Numbered from the stretch's first letter, positions 34,835 through 47,655 are shown. The stretch: DNA of 64,000 nucleotides from Odobenus rosmarus divergens (GCF_000321225.1 NW_004450404.1:1716269-1780268); one strand, 5' to 3'. Program-made: numbers and translations. The notes: generated from the sequence alone by a model not told the origin.

Positions 34835-36505
34835 ACTTAAGAAATTAAACATGACCTTTTAGTACATAGTATTACACCAATGTTGATTTCCTGGTTCTGA
34901 TAACAGTACTGTGATTATGTAAGATGTGAACATTAGGGGAAGCTGAGTGAGGGATATATGGAAACTATACTATTTTTTGCATCTTTTCTTTAAGTCTAAA
35001 GAAAAACTTAAAAGTTCAAAAAATTTTTAAAAATCAACCCACCCTTAAAAAATAGTGTAATATATGCCAATGTACATTAGTTAATCCTTACCCTGAAGGT
35101 GGTCAGTTCACATGTGAAGTACCCAAATCAGAAACAAATGCTCCAGGGATACTGGGTCAGCGTTTGAAAGACCAATGACAGTCCATCTGCAGCAGAGTTA
35201 GTCAACCGGCATAATGGAAATGAGCAATGGCTCCCTGCTCTCTGGATTGGGTGAAAATATCATGCTGGCAGCTCGACCCTAGCAAGAACCACACAGAAGA
35301 ATCTAGGAATACCAGCATCCATAGCTTTCAGAAAAGGGGCCCTGGACTCTATCAGGACCCTTGGTCATCCATTAAAGAAGGGCCCTGTCCCCTCCCTGGG
35401 GGCTAACCGAATCCTGCCACTGGAACACCATAACATCTGCATTGACTGTCTTCCACTTGGCCAGAGAGCTTGAACTCTGCAGAGCATGAGGGACAGGCAG
35501 GGCTCCCTCCAAGCCTACTTGCTAACAAGTGTTGAGTGAGTGGCCAAAATTGTTCGGAGACTTGCTTTCCCTGTAACATACCTCCTGGTCGTGGAACTGT
35601 GGGAAAGGACGCACAGGCTCCCATCAGCTGTTTTCCAAAAGAATGTGACAATTCTTCAAAGGACAAACCAGTTTAGGTCATTTCACAACAAACAATGTCT
35701 TGGGATTCCTGAGAACACGTTTATGGTCCAGAGAGCACGTGCCAGCTCAGGCCGACAACCCGCCCCCCCTCCCGGAGTGGAGCCCTCCAGGGACGAGGTC
35801 TCCACCTGGGCTGCTGCTGTCTCCAGAGAGGGCCGTTTGGGCAGTGACAAACCTCCCCTGGGACACCAAGTGTCCATACTGAGCTCCTCGGGCTTACGGG
35901 GGCTGGAGCATACTAAAAGTCCAAAACCTGACCAAACTAATTTATTTAGCCCAAGGTCTTCAAGTTGACTCAACAGTGGAATCAATCACAAAGCACACAA
36001 GAAAGCCCATGCTTTTATTTTCTTTAGGGCCAGATGTAATCAAGCCCATCTTCTATTTTCTTCCTCCCAAGGGGCAGACTCATCTGTCATTTCCTGTCCT
36101 CATCCCCCTGCTTCCTCATTCCCCTCTTGCTGGTCACAGCCCAGCTGTTTCCAGCCATCCCAACTCCTGGCTCTGCTTCAATGCGACCCAAGACCCCAGC
36201 AGCCTGGGAGAGGGTGGCCCTCCGTGAGAGTCTCAGCTAGGATCATCAAAAACCCAGGACAGTCTACAGTGCACCAAGGCCATCTGACAAACTTTACGGC
36301 CCGCTGGGCTGAGCAAAACCTCCTTTGCAACTTCCTCAAACTCTGCAGACATGGAAGCTGTCTTCCACACAGGCTGCCACCAAATCGACTGCCCCTTTGG
36401 CCCTACCTGACATGGAGATCGAGAAGAACAACATCCCCACCTGAAGCTAATATAACACTGTATGTTAATTTTACTGGAATTTTAAAAAAAGAAAACAGCA
36501 TCCCT
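34835..36505. other. Intron 1 stretch, no element recognised
   Basis: Overlapping ORFs at 35540-35985 on both strands have no domain. Confidence 0.45.
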
Positions 36506-36509
36506 GGTG

Positions 36510-36992
36510 TGGCAGGCAGAACAGATACATCCTAATCCCTGGAGCTGTGACTACCTGGCAGAGGGACACTAAAGTTGCAGATGGAATTAAGCTGGCTAAT
36601 CAGCTGACCTTAAAATCGGGAGATTACCCTGAATTATCCTGGTGGACCTGATGTAATCCTAAGGGTTCTTCCAAGTCTAAGTTGGGGGCAAAGAGAAGGT
36701 CAGAGTGATGTGATGTGACATGAGGAGAGGACCCCCTGCTGCAGGCTTTGAAGATGGAGGAAGGGGGCCATAAGCCAAGGAATGTGAACAGTCTCTAGAT
36801 GCTGGAAAAGACAAGGGAATATCATTTTCCCTAGAGTTTCCAGAAAGGAACACAGCCCTGTCAACACGAGTTTAGCCCAGTGAGACTCACATCAGACCTC
36901 CGATCTAAAGAAGAGTAAGACAATAAATTCATGTTGTTTTAAGCCACTAACTCTGTGGTCATTTGTCATGGCAGCAAAAGGAAACCAGTACA
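36510..36992 (+). mobile_element. MaLR-type LTR
   Basis: GTTGCAGATGGAATTAAGCT, GGGGGCCATAAGCCAAGGAA, CACAGCCCTGTCAACACGAG and the 3' end TGTTGTTTTAAGCCACTAAC with GGAAACCAGTACA. It is nearly complete and related to the copies at 42.5, 54.2 and 55.2 kb. Confidence 0.8.
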
Positions 36993-36999
36993 CCTGACT

Positions 37000-39010
37000 A
37001 TCAAATACCGGAGTAGCTTGTTTCGGGCCTAATAAATGAGTGAGTCCCGAGTAAAACTATCTTCCAAAGTCCACAACACTTGCCTCCCCTGAAGGCCTGG
37101 CTCCATGCCACTGGTTGCCACTGGCGTCCATTCCCGTAGGCCTTACCTCCAAAGAAACCAGTGCCCGGGGACAGAAAACGCACGACACGTGGTTTTGTGT
37201 CACAGGGCTATTCTAAATAGAACACTTTGCCTGTGCCATTTTTATGAGGTATTTGCTTGACACAGATCTTTAAAAAGAAAACCCACTCAGAGTTATTTCT
37301 GTAACTGAAGGTGGGCAAGAATGGGGATAGTAAAATGAGATTATTACTTATGAAATGAGCAATGGAAGTTAAGCCTATTCTTACCTATCATTTAATGCAT
37401 CACTCTGCAACTAAGTATGGTGAGGCCAATTTCCATTTCGGGGCACCCCAACCCCACAGTACATGGGTCTGAGCCTCAGTGTTGTTCCTCAAAGGCCTCG
37501 AAGCTAGTAGATGCCAGTCTGTTCTGGTTATTTATTTGGCCAGTGCCAGAAACTCAAAGAGAGCCAGAACTCACTCTTTTTCAACATACTTTCTGTGGGG
37601 GGGGGGGCGGGGGGGAGCACGGTAAATGTGCAGAGACACAGAATCCTCCTGAACAGAGGGTGGAGGTGAAGAAGAGCCACATGGCGGTCAGCACTCCATA
37701 TTTCAAGAGATTTGGATTCTCTTTCCAACCAGCTGGAAGTCAGGGTTCCAACCCTAACAGTGTCTAACTGACAAAGGTCATGCTCAGCGATTCCTATTAC
37801 CTAGGCTTGACAGTGGTTAGGGCTAATAAAGGCTGGCCTAAAAATAAAAAAAAGCCATGATTTCCAATGCCAGAACAGTGGGCCATTTAAGCTCTATTTT
37901 TAGCAAGTCTCGCTTACCTGTGAAGCAGCATCTGGCTCCTATAATTCTCCAAAGCATAAAAGCATTAAAAGATCGGAGTGGCTGTGACAAATGGGCTAGT
38001 CCCCAAGTGAGCATTTCCACATTGACAAAAGTAGACAGCCAACAGTCCGACTGGCCCACCTGGCTTCCAAAGGGACCTGCCATCATGCTGCCAGCTCTCA
38101 GCCATTAGCAACAGTTAAAATATTAAGCCAAATGACAGAGGAGTTTCTGCTACCAATTTATGATATTGGAGACTCTGTGTCTTTGACAAGAGGGCATTTC
38201 CTAAGCAATGACTCTCTGGGGACGAAGAAAAAAATCCTGAGGCAGAACACCAGGGACTAGCTCAGGCTAAAGAGAAAAGACAGCAAGAGGAAAAGAGAAG
38301 AAAAAGGTCGCGTTGCAGGGCACTCGGGGTGGGGGGGGCCAGCGACACTTCCCTAAAATGCAGGATGAGAAGCCTGACGAAATGAGCACACTGACTCCCT
38401 TATCTCGCTCTCCTCTGCACAGCCCAGAGCACAGGCATGCGCTTCAGTACGTCCCGGGAGGAAGTGTGGCAAGCCCACACGCCGGCCACCGCTAAGAAAG
38501 ATAAAGCGGATTTCTTCTGTGGCGGACTCACGGCAAAGGAAACTTTGGAAGAGACAGTAAAACAAGCCGGCCCGCTAGCTGCCCTCACAACACGGGGCGC
38601 CCTTGTCTGAGCCCATCATTGCTCTTTCCTCGACGAGTTCGGCGCCGATGAGATGCCTGGTAAAGGCTCAGCAAGGGCCACGGAAGACGCCCGTGTTGTA
38701 GAGCAGAAGCAGTCCCGGCACAACTACCGTCGCGCCGCCACATTTCTCCTACAGACCATGCCACGGAGGCTTTTGACTTGTCTCTTCGGTTCTTTCAAGA
38801 CAGAAATACATCCAAACATGGGAACACACGTTACGCCGCGACAGGGCCAACAGCAGGGAAGACTGTGAGCAGCGTGGACTTCCTCAGCTGCTCCTGACCA
38901 TACGCGGTGTGTGCAGGAGCCGTGAATAAGCAATACCATCGAATGCCGACTTCCGGCCCAGTTTGGGGAAACGAGACTCTGGCTTTAGAGTCATACATCA
39001 TATGCTGTTT
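37000..39010. other. Intron 1 stretch, no interspersed repeat recognised
   Basis: Contains a G run (37600-37616). A local rise in CpG around 38.4-38.9 kb (for example CGACGAGTTCGGCGCCGATG) is below island density by eye. No exon was recognised. Confidence 0.45.
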
Positions 39011-39014
39011 TCAC

Positions 39015-39125
39015 TCATTCAACAAATATTTTTCTTTTGCTGCTCATTCTGGCTCAGACACTGTGCCAGATACGGGGAGACCAGTGAGGAGGAGACGACC
39101 ATGGTCTTTGCCTCAGCGCCAAAGG
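39015..39125 (+). mobile_element. Possible ancient L2/MIR-age fragment
   Basis: TCATTCAACAAATATTTTTC with the following CACTGTGCCAGATACGGGGA resembles a common old mammalian repeat end also hinted at near 54.0, 55.1 and 58.8 kb. Confidence 0.4.
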
Positions 39126-39483
39126 ATCGACAGTCCACGGAGCATGATTCGTGGGGTCCTTGCAGTACCTGGTGGGGCTTCCTGAGCCAGCATGTGCCCA
39201 GTGCCCTCTCCTCAAGCAGTGACCCTTCTCCCGTGCACCCGGACGTATCCGCAACCGAGTTAGGGGTGGGGAGGGAGGAAAAGGAAGAGGGAATGGTGTC
39301 TGGCTGCAACAAATCGGGTTTCCATGCATTTTCCAGCAAACCAAGTGAAGCAAAGATAAATAAGACGTCTCATGATCCCCCCTCAAAAACCAGTAAATCA
39401 TCCTCAATTGGTGGTTTCTTCTCATTCATAACTATCAAGGCAGGAAAGTGAAATTATGACAGTAGCATGCAGGAATTATTTTA

Positions 39484-39697
39484 TTTTATTTATTTATTTA
39501 TTTATTTATTTTTTAAAGATTTTATTTATTTATTTGAGAGAGAGAGAATGAGAGAGAGCACGAGAGGGAAGAGGGTCAGAGGGAGAAGCAGACTCCCCGC
39601 TGAGCAGGGAGCCCGATGTGGGACTCGATCCTGGGACTCCAGGATCATGACCTGAGCCGAAGGCAGTCGCTTAACCAACTGAGCCACCCAGGCACCC
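39484..39697 (-). mobile_element. CAN-SINE, minus orientation, 15-bp target-site duplication
   Basis: Long (TTTA)n-rich left end and canonical head. GCAGGAATTATTTTA occurs at 39469-39483 and 39698-39712. Confidence 0.95.
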
Positions 39698-39714
39698 GCA
39701 GGAATTATTTTAGC

Positions 39715-41415
39715 CAAACATGCTATTCTCTTCCACCTCCTAAGCAAGAACTCATCAGCTCCAGGTTGTGAGCCAGGATTTCCCAGGACAGGGCTTAGGA
39801 CAGTATGGAAGGAAGGGACCAGGCAAAGACTTAGCAGAGCCCAGAGAGAGCAGGGAAGCAATGGGAAGGCGCCCAGGATAGTGCTGTTGGAGCCAGAGAA
39901 AAAGACTAATGAGTATCACAGACTCCTAAGTCATCACCACAGCAAGGTTTCCCTACCTTATATCTAAAAATTAGTGCACACATAAACTTGACGCACGACT
40001 GACTTAGCCCCCCATTATCAGAAGGAAACAAAGACTCCTCAAAGAAGCTCTCCAGTTGGGGGGAGATGGGGAGGACCCGAGCTAGCACAGAAATCAGATG
40101 AGACCCCACTCCTCCCCGCTGCTGCTCCGCCCCCCTGACCCCGGCCTCCTCGGGTTGATTCAGAACTCTCCCATCATGTTATGCCTTTAAATATCTTTTC
40201 TTACCACTGAAGGTCCAACACCTGGATGCTCCTGACAGGACAATCTATTTTAAAACAGCAGCTCCCAAGGTACATCCAGCATAGAGCCAGCACACACATG
40301 TCAGCACCAAGGTCAATGATGACACCGGTCTAAAGAAAGTGCAGCAGACACTGGTGGTGTTCTGGTGCTCAAATCACAGCTCAGGTGAGCGGGAATAGCC
40401 TGGGATATTGGAAACTATTGGCATTTCTCACTCGTGGGCCAGGCAGACACATGGTGGGACCAAGGTTAGCAGATGAAAAACAACATACCAACCCTGCTGG
40501 TTGTGACAAGAACATTCAAAGGAGAGTGACCTGGAGTCGATAATTAAATAGCAGGTCCACCTGGAGGTTCACATAATCCTTGTGACCTGCAAATTTTCAG
40601 CAACACTCTCTGAGAGAATGATTCAGCCCCAACCAAAGAGAGCACAGTCTGGTTGTAATTTCAGGAGACAATTCAAACTGTGGAGGTGGGATGTTTGAAA
40701 GCCAACTCAATGGTCTAGTGGGGTAGGCAGGGCACCCCAAAAGTCAAGATGGTCCAGGAACAACAGTATAAGCCTGATTATCTCTAGCAACTGATTGCCA
40801 ATCACAGCTCATGTCTGGGAGGCAACAGAGAGTGGTGGGGAGCACAGCAAACTGAATTCACATGCTCACCCAGCTGGACAGAGCTCCCACGACTGCAGCC
40901 GAGCAGGAATGCCAGCCCAAGGATACCAGAAGACTTGGCGTTGAAGAGCAGCCAGGGATCTCAAATGTTATGGAAACATCAACTGGATTCCCAGACATCA
41001 GCAATTTGAGATTTATAAAACACCGTGGGCCACTATGAGATCCTGATGTGGCTCTCACAGTTCCTAACAATCTTAAGATTATTTCCTACACTGGATTTCC
41101 AAAACACCATCCACAGCAAAGACCCTTTCCACAACCTTACTACTCATAGGCCCAGTGTTCCCAGCACTCACGCTCAGTCCACACAACTCAGTTCAGCACC
41201 ATTTTAAGATGTTCCGAATTCTTTGGAGGCATTTGCTTTTATGTTATTTCTACATTCTGGCAGAAGAAAAAATGTGTAACTTCAGATGATTCTGAGTTAT
41301 TTTCTAAAACTTCTGTATATCTATCAACATTGAGGTAAGTATTTGCAGTCTTCCACCAAAGAGACAGAGTCAGGGACTGACAGATACCACCAGAGTTCTC
41401 CCTTTCACCCCCCTC
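39715..41415. other. Intron 1 stretch, no element recognised
   Basis: Nothing supported. Confidence 0.45.
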
Positions 41416-41419
41416 TCCC

Positions 41420-41810
41420 GTGCCGTCTTAGTCAGTGTGTGCTGCTGTAACAAGAATACCAGAGACTGGGTGACTTCACCAAACGTTTATTCCTCGCAGT
41501 TCTGGAGGCTGGAAGTCCAAGATCACAGTTCCGCTGAGAACCCTCTTCGTGGTAGCCTCATACAGGGGTTGCAGGAGTGGTAGAGAGAAAGGTGGGGGGA
41601 GAGGAAGAGGGAGAGAGGGGGGCAGGAAGAGAGGGAGAGAGAAAGAGAGCAAGAAAGCTCTCTGCTATCTCTTCTGATAAGGCCACTAACCCCATCATGA
41701 GGGTTCCACCCTCATGACCTAATTACCTCCAAAAAGTCCAACCTCCAAATACCATCTCATTGGGGATTAGGGTCCCAACTTTGTGGGGAAACATTCAGTC
41801 CACAGTACAT
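41420..41810 (-). mobile_element. MaLR MLT1-type LTR, antisense
   Basis: GTGTGTGCTGCTGTAACAAG, GTTCTGGAGGCTGGAAGTCC, AAGGCCACTAACCCCATCAT and CCACCCTCATGACCTAATTA are the antisense MLT1 landmarks in order. A GA-rich expansion lies at 41580-41650. Confidence 0.88.
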
Positions 41811-41855
41811 GCCAAAAAAAAATCTGTGTGTCTGTCTGTCTCCACCCCCTCTCTC

Positions 41856-41860
<5 letters not shown>

Positions 41861-41901
<41 letters not shown>

Positions 41902-41935
41902 ACACACATACACACACATGCACACACATGCACAG
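41861..41935. repeat. (CA)n microsatellite, interrupted
   Basis: CA units with CG and TG interruptions, directly after the MLT1 LTR and a short CT-rich tract. Confidence 0.96.
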
Positions 41936-42532
41936 AAAACAGATGAACACACAAGCTGGGGGGCCCAAAGCTATAAGGATAGGGGGCTATGATCAGTGCA
42001 CCCATCATGTGCACAGAATGTATGAGGGGGTCTTCACACGTGAGAGGGCTCTGGCACAATGTACTAGTGTGGCCTTTTTGGTTGTTTGTTAGTAACTCAC
42101 TTGAGGCCCTACTCTATGCCAAGCCTCTTCCTACACACCACGTATTTAATCCTAGTGACACCAGCTGCCCCGAGCGCCCCCCTGAGGAAACTACAAGTGG
42201 GCCAGCAGTTGGAAGTGGCCTTCACAAAAGGAATGCAGCAAACAGAAGACAGATGGAGGACACTGTCACTCATAAGAGAGAAAAAGTAGACCTCAAAAAT
42301 ACGGTTTGCTTTTGTGATTATTTAGACATGTGAGCCCTGGGAATCACAAAGTAAGAGAAAACAAAGTCCCATCTTCAACAAGTTCACCAGCTCTGACAAA
42401 TTTAATACTCTCAAAATACACCCAGTCATGAGACTGGCAAAAATGCAGTCAGGTGATGCAATAGAGACTGATGATTACCTCCCAGTGTCCCCTTCCTCCT
42501 TTTATAAATAGAACCCTTCCCTCCTTCCAGGG

Positions 42533-42985
42533 TAGACAGAATAATGGCATCCCCAAATATGTCCATATGCTAATTCCCAGGACCTGTGCATAGGTTATAA
42601 CCAGGCAGAACGAGCTTTGCAGGTGTGATTAACTCGAGGCTCTTGAGATGGGGAGAATATTCTGGATTATCTGGGTGGGCCCAGCGTCATCTCAAGGGCC
42701 TGAAAACAGAGAAGAGGGAAGCAGATGAGCCAGAGAAGATGTGAAAACAGAGGCAGGGGTAGGAGTGACGTGAAGAAGGGACCGTTAGCCAAGGAGTACG
42801 GCCGCCTCTAGAAGTTGCAAAAGGCAAAGGACAGGTCCTTCCCTGGAGCCTCCAGAAGGAACGCAGCCCTGCCAACCCATTCTGGACTTCTGACCTCCCG
42901 AACTGCAAGACAGTAACTCTGTATTGTTTTAAGCCATTGAGTTTGTGGTAATCTGTTACAGCAGGAATAGGAAACTAATACTCCC
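42533..42985 (+). mobile_element. MaLR-type LTR
   Basis: TTTGCAGGTGTGATTAACTC, GAGATGGGGAGAATATTCTG, CCTGGAGCCTCCAGAAGGAA and TATTGTTTTAAGCCATTGAG followed by GGAAACTAATAC. It is a close relative of the 36.5- and 54.2-kb copies. Confidence 0.85.
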
Positions 42986-42989
42986 AGCC

Positions 42990-43535
42990 CCAGGTTGTGT
43001 GGGGCACATGGCTGCCCAGAGGAAACTACACCCCCAGACCCACCTGCAGCTGGGGCTGAGACTTTAGCTAAATTTGTACCAATGCGCTGTGTGAGGGAAT
43101 GACATGAGCAGTTTCCAAGTCACATGCTTTAAAGAGAGGAGCTGCTCAACCCCCACCTCCCTCTCCCCACGTGGGCTAGAAGGCAGACCAGTACCCACAA
43201 GGCCCTCCTACCATCCTACCACGCTGACAAAGGCAAGGCCCTAGCAATGGTGGAGGGGGCAACAGGCGAGGAGGCACCTGACCTCATGACCCTGCAGAGC
43301 AGAGCCGAAAACAGACAGCTATGCCATCTTGGGGTCTCTGTGACGGCCATTCAGCCTATCCCCTAATATATCTGGGGTACCAAATGTTGGGGGGCATGGG
43401 AGCAGCAGAAATGTTTACACTCTGAGATTATATACTTAGAAAACCAATTTGGCATTCTCTTCTCAAGCTCACATACTCTCTCCTTCAATAAATACGCTCT
43501 CTTCTTTATTCATTGGTTTGATTGTTCCCCCATTC
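42990..43535. other. Intron 1 sequence, no element recognised
   Basis: Nothing supported. Confidence 0.4.
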
Positions 43536-43539
43536 CCTG

Positions 43540-43930
43540 GGAGAATATGCTGGTACAACCACTTTGGAAATCCAGCAACCTGAAAGCCAGCAAAATCACT
43601 CCTTGCCATACACCTTTAAAAAAACATATTTTACACATGGCACCTAGAGACATCTACTAAAATGGTGATAGGAAGTCCATTCACGGTAGCAAAAAACTGG
43701 AAGCAATGTAAAAGTCCACCAGCAAGAGAAAGGATAAATACACAATGGCACACCAGACAGGAAAAATAAACAAACTACAAAACGAGAGACAACAAGCAAA
43801 ACACAAGTCTCTGTGCAGTATGGTGTCAGGTTTAAAAAATTAAGACCATGCAAAACCAGACAATATGTTTTTAGGAGATATATGTGGAAATGATAAAACT
43901 GTTTGTTAAAGGAAATGATGATTTTTAAAT
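43540..43930 (+). mobile_element. Old LINE-1/HAL1-like fragment
   Basis: CTGGTACAACCACTTTGGAA, GTAGCAAAAAACTGGAAGCA and GTCCACCAGCAAGAGAAAGG follow the order of the old L1 ORF2 end, strongly diverged. Confidence 0.7.
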
Positions 43931-44226
43931 ACGCAAACAATGAATCATGGAACACTACATCAAAAACTAATGATGTAGGGGCGCCTGGGTGGCTCAGTCA
44001 TTGAGCATCTGCCTTCGGCTCAGGTCATGATCCCAGGGTCCTGGGATGGAGCCCCGCATCGGACTCCCTGCTCAGCGGGAAGCCTGCTTCTCCCTCTCCC
44101 ACTCCCCCTGCTTGTGTTCCCTCTCTCGCTGGGTCTCTCTGTGTCAAATAAATAAATTAAAAAAAAAACAACTAATGATGTAATGTATTGTGCTTACATA
44201 ACATAATAAAATAAAATTTAAAAAAA
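43931..44226 (+). mobile_element. Young LINE-1 3' end, split by a SINE
   Basis: ACGCAAACAATGAATCATGG and CATCAAAAACTAATGATGTA, then a SINE, then ACTAATGATGTAATGTATTG and TAACATAATAAAATAAAATT. It is the same 3' end as the twin-primed copy near 6.2 kb, severely 5'-truncated. Confidence 0.88.
43978..44169 (+). mobile_element. CAN-SINE inside the LINE-1 3' end
   Basis: Canonical. AACTAATGATGTA of the L1 is duplicated at 43965-43977 and 44170-44182. Confidence 0.95.
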
Positions 44227-44238
44227 GACCCATGATGG

Positions 44239-44440
44239 GGGCGCCTGGGTGGCTCAGTCGTTAAGCGTCTGCCTTCGGCTCAGGTCATGATCCTGGGGTC
44301 CTGGGATCGAGCCCCGCATCGGGCTCCCTGCTCCGAGGGAAGCCTGCTTCTCCCTCTCCCGCTCCCCCTGCTTGTGTTCCCTCTTTCACTGTGTCTCTCT
44401 CTGTCAAATAAATAAAATCTTTAAAAAAAAAAAAAAAAAA
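44239..44440 (+). mobile_element. CAN-SINE at the end of the LINE-1 tail
   Basis: Canonical, nearly intact. GACCCATGATGG is duplicated at 44227-44238 and 44441-44452. Confidence 0.95.
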
Positions 44441-44957
44441 GACCCATGATGGTCGTCTCCTCCTGAGAAGGCAGGGAGAGGGGACTGAGCCAGAGCACAC
44501 ACCAGGGGATGAGGTCGTGAGTGTATATTTTATAATGACCATTTGACACCATCCACACAGCCTATATAGTCTGTGTGTATCAAATATCATATCAGCTTTC
44601 AGAACTGTTTTGAAGGCATTGCTTCAAGTGAAATGGCCTGTATGAAGGATGAGTTCTCACCGTGTTTTGAAGAGAAAAAAGAGATGGGAGAAACAAGTGA
44701 ACTCAAAAGACTGTGCCACGTCAAGCAGTGTGTGCTCTGTCACATGGCCAGCTAAGACTCCGTCTCTGGAACACACCATCATGGCTCCTATTAGTGTTGA
44801 TTTGAGCTTTATTGGGTTAATTTATCCTTAATTTGCAAATCTATGTCAGGTTTATACTTACAAATGCGCTAAAAGCAAAAGGAGCTTTTATCTAGTTAAG
44901 TGCCTGGATTTTAAAGTAGTAGTATTATTAAAAAGTTTAAGGCAATCAAGAAAGTCT

Positions 44958-45155
44958 GGGGATGCCTGGGTGGTTCAGTCCGTTAAGCATCCGACTCCTG
45001 ATTTCACCTAAGGCCATAATCTCACGGTCCTGAGATCGAGCCCCACATCAGGGTCCACGCTCAGCAGGGACTCTGCTTGAGATTCTCTCTCTCCCTCTCT
45101 TTTTCTTTCTCTCTCTCTCAAATAAATAAATAAATAAATCTTTTTAAAAAGGAAG
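44958..45155 (+). mobile_element. CAN-SINE inside LINE-1, first
   Basis: Starts GGGGATGCCTGGGTGG. GAAAGTCTGG before and GAAAATCTGG after (45156-45165) are its slightly diverged duplication. Confidence 0.9.
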
Positions 45156-45433
45156 GAAAATCTGGCATGCACTACAACACGGATGAACCCTGAAGACATT
45201 ACACCAAGTGAAATAAGCCAGTCACAAAAGGACCAATACGGTATGATTCCATGTACATGAGGTACGTGCCGTGGTCACAAATCACAGAGACAGAAAGTAG
45301 AAGAGTGGTCGCCAGGGGCTGGAGGCAGGGGAAACGGGGAGTTAATGCTTAAGGGGCATGGAGTTTCAGGTGGGGAAGATTAAAAAGTTCTGGAGAAGGA
45401 CAGTGGTGATAGTTGGACAAGAATATGAATGTG

Positions 45434-45627
45434 GGGCACCTGGGTGGCTCAGTCGGTTAGGCGTCTGCCTTTGGCTCCAGTCATGATCCTGGGGTCCTGG
45501 GATCGAGCCCCGCATCAGGCTACCCCTTCTCCCTCTGCCCCTCCCCTTGCTCATGTTCTCTCTCCCTCTCTCTCAAATAAATAAAATCTTTAAAGAAAAT
45601 AAAATAAAGAATAAAAAAATAAAAAAC
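45434..45627 (+). mobile_element. CAN-SINE inside LINE-1, second
   Basis: Starts GGGCACCTGGGTGGCTC. AATGTG flanks it at 45428-45433 and 45628-45633. Confidence 0.9.
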
Positions 45628-45729
45628 AATGTGAATTCACTTAATGCCACCGAACTATACACTTAAAATGGTAAAAATGGTAAACTTTATCTTATGCATA
45701 TTGGACCACAAAAAAATAAATAAAAGCTA

Positions 45730-47035
45730 ATAACACTTTCAAATGTTTAAGGCAAAATAGGGATTCTTGCAAACCATTTTCCTTGTGAGGGGACCTTCCA
45801 CATTACTCGTTTGAGAAACGCTGCTCTATCTGGTTTCTCTCTAGACCTCCAGTGAGAAGGGAGTTTCGGAGACTGACCAAACATTGTCGAATCTCAGAAA
45901 GTTGTCTTCTAACTTGACGTGTGTTCCTCAAATTAAGACCTTTCTTTCTTTCTGGATAAACACAATTTCTTCAAACAAACACCCTTTGGTTTGACAGCTT
46001 ATTTCACTGTGTGGTTCCTGAAATAATCACATCACAGTCTCCCTCCCAGTTAGGGAAACGAAAGTTAACTAAAATGTGTCATTGAGTGGAACCCTAAATA
46101 TCTCTGAGTTCCTCTGGTTATCAAATCTTACACTTAGCAGGCACTCAATAAACACTTGTAGAATTTAACTGAATTCCAATATATGGCAGTACTGGGTCGA
46201 CTGTCTTGTTTGTTCTACCAGTACGAGCTGGTTATGTTCACAATTTGAAAATGTAAGAAAGGGAGAAAGTATGTGGTAGAGGTGAGCTACCAATGCTCTC
46301 TAACACTATCACGAGGTTTAGAACTTTTATAGAAACTTGCCCCTAAGAGGGCATCATACATATTCAACTAATTTTTTACCAGGTACATGAGCTGACACTT
46401 GGCATAGGCTATTGGCTGAGGAATAAATAATACACACGATGCTATCCATTAACGAAACTGATGCGCCATGAAGGCAAGGCCTTGAGATGGTTCTTCTGGC
46501 CTGGTTCTTGAGATTCTGACCAGCCCTACCCATTGCCCTTTGAAGCTGAAAGCATAATATTTTGAGGGGACTGTATGATGGTGACACAAAGCTAAGCTCA
46601 GAAACCACAGGAGGGTTATTACAGCCATGACCTTTTCTCTGTCGGCACAGGCCATGGACCCACATCCCAGAGAAATATAAAGTCACAATGAGGTCCCAGG
46701 GCCTCCAGGACACATTTTTCCCTATGACTTTAGAAAACAAAGTTCCCTTCAATGCCAGTCAGGGCATGAAGTGAAAAGAGGAAGGGAAAGGGAAAAGAAA
46801 GAGAAGGAACCAAACCCCCAAGGGTTTCACCTTTCACTGTGTATACCCTAATCTCACACCTGAATGCTAAACCAAGATTAATCACCCAAAATGACACAGT
46901 GAAGAGGGTACAGTGTTGTGGGCTACGAAAGCCTCGCTAGCAATCTCCTTCAGAGGTGTCTCTCTTCCCCCCTCCCGTCTCTGTCCCTGTCTCTGTCTCT
47001 CTCATCCCTGTCTCTGTACCTGCCCGTCCGTCTCT
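45730..47035. other. Intron 1 stretch, little recognised
   Basis: A short MIR-like end (CACTTAGCAGGCACTCAATA) at about 46131-46160. The minus ORF 46354-46752 has no domain I know. Confidence 0.45.
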
Positions 47036-47041
47036 CGCTCA

Positions 47042-47043
<2 letters not shown>

Positions 47044-47081
<38 letters not shown>

Positions 47082-47092
47082 TGCACACACAG
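47044..47092. repeat. (CA)n microsatellite
   Basis: About 16 perfect CA units, then CG and TG interruptions. Confidence 0.96.
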
Positions 47093-47329
47093 GTGAAGCG
47101 CACAGAGTACAGAAAGGATGATGAGCCATATGAGCAGTTTCTTGAACTAAACCTGAGATCAGCACAGGGACGGCAAGTACCCCATGAATCCCCGTGGCCT
47201 CGGGTCCTCTTCATTAGCATCATCACCCTTGGCCATTCTAGTCATTTAGGGGGCTATGGAAAAAAAGAATGGATATAAAATGTAATATAAAATATAAAAC
47301 CCTGCCTACGACCCGAATTCCTTAAAGGG

Positions 47330-47655
47330 TAAAAAGGAAAATGATGTCGATCACATCCCCATTTATAATATCAAGATTATGGAAACACGCTCACGGCTCA
47401 AATGATAGGGAAATAGTTACATAAATTGAGATTCATGAACTGAGATATTCAGCAAATAAAAACGCTGTCTTTGAAGATGACTATGAAGGTAAAAAGACAC
47501 CAGGCCCCACACCCACAAGTAGGCAGTAAAAAGGCTGAAAAGACCAAAAGAAAATGAGAGTGCTTGCATCGGGGTACAGTCTGGGCTGCCAAATTCTCCT
47601 GCTTCCTATTTTCTAAACCTTGCAATACAGTCACTATATATTTATAACCAAAAAA
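47330..47655 (+). mobile_element. Possible old LINE-1 (L1ME/HAL1-like) fragment
   Basis: GATAGGGAAATAGTTACATA, AACTGAGATATTCAGCAAAT and GTAAAAAGACACCAGG resemble the diverged L1 3' region. Confidence 0.45.

Larger units (their letters stand above)
44935..45720 (+). mobile_element. LINE-1 (L1M class) 3' end, broken by two SINEs
   Basis: Pieces at 44935-44957, 45156-45433 and 45628-45720 join in consensus order: AAGTGAAATAAGCCAGTCAC, GTCGCCAGGGGCTGGAGGCA, TTCTGGAGAAGGACAGTGGT, and then GCCACCGAACTATACACTTA. The 33.9-kb copy is a close parallel without the SINEs. Confidence 0.85.

Noticed and set aside
38963..39451. 162-codon plus ORF and overlapping minus ORFs
   Set aside because: No domain. 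It overlaps an L2/MIR-like fragment and has open frames on both strands.
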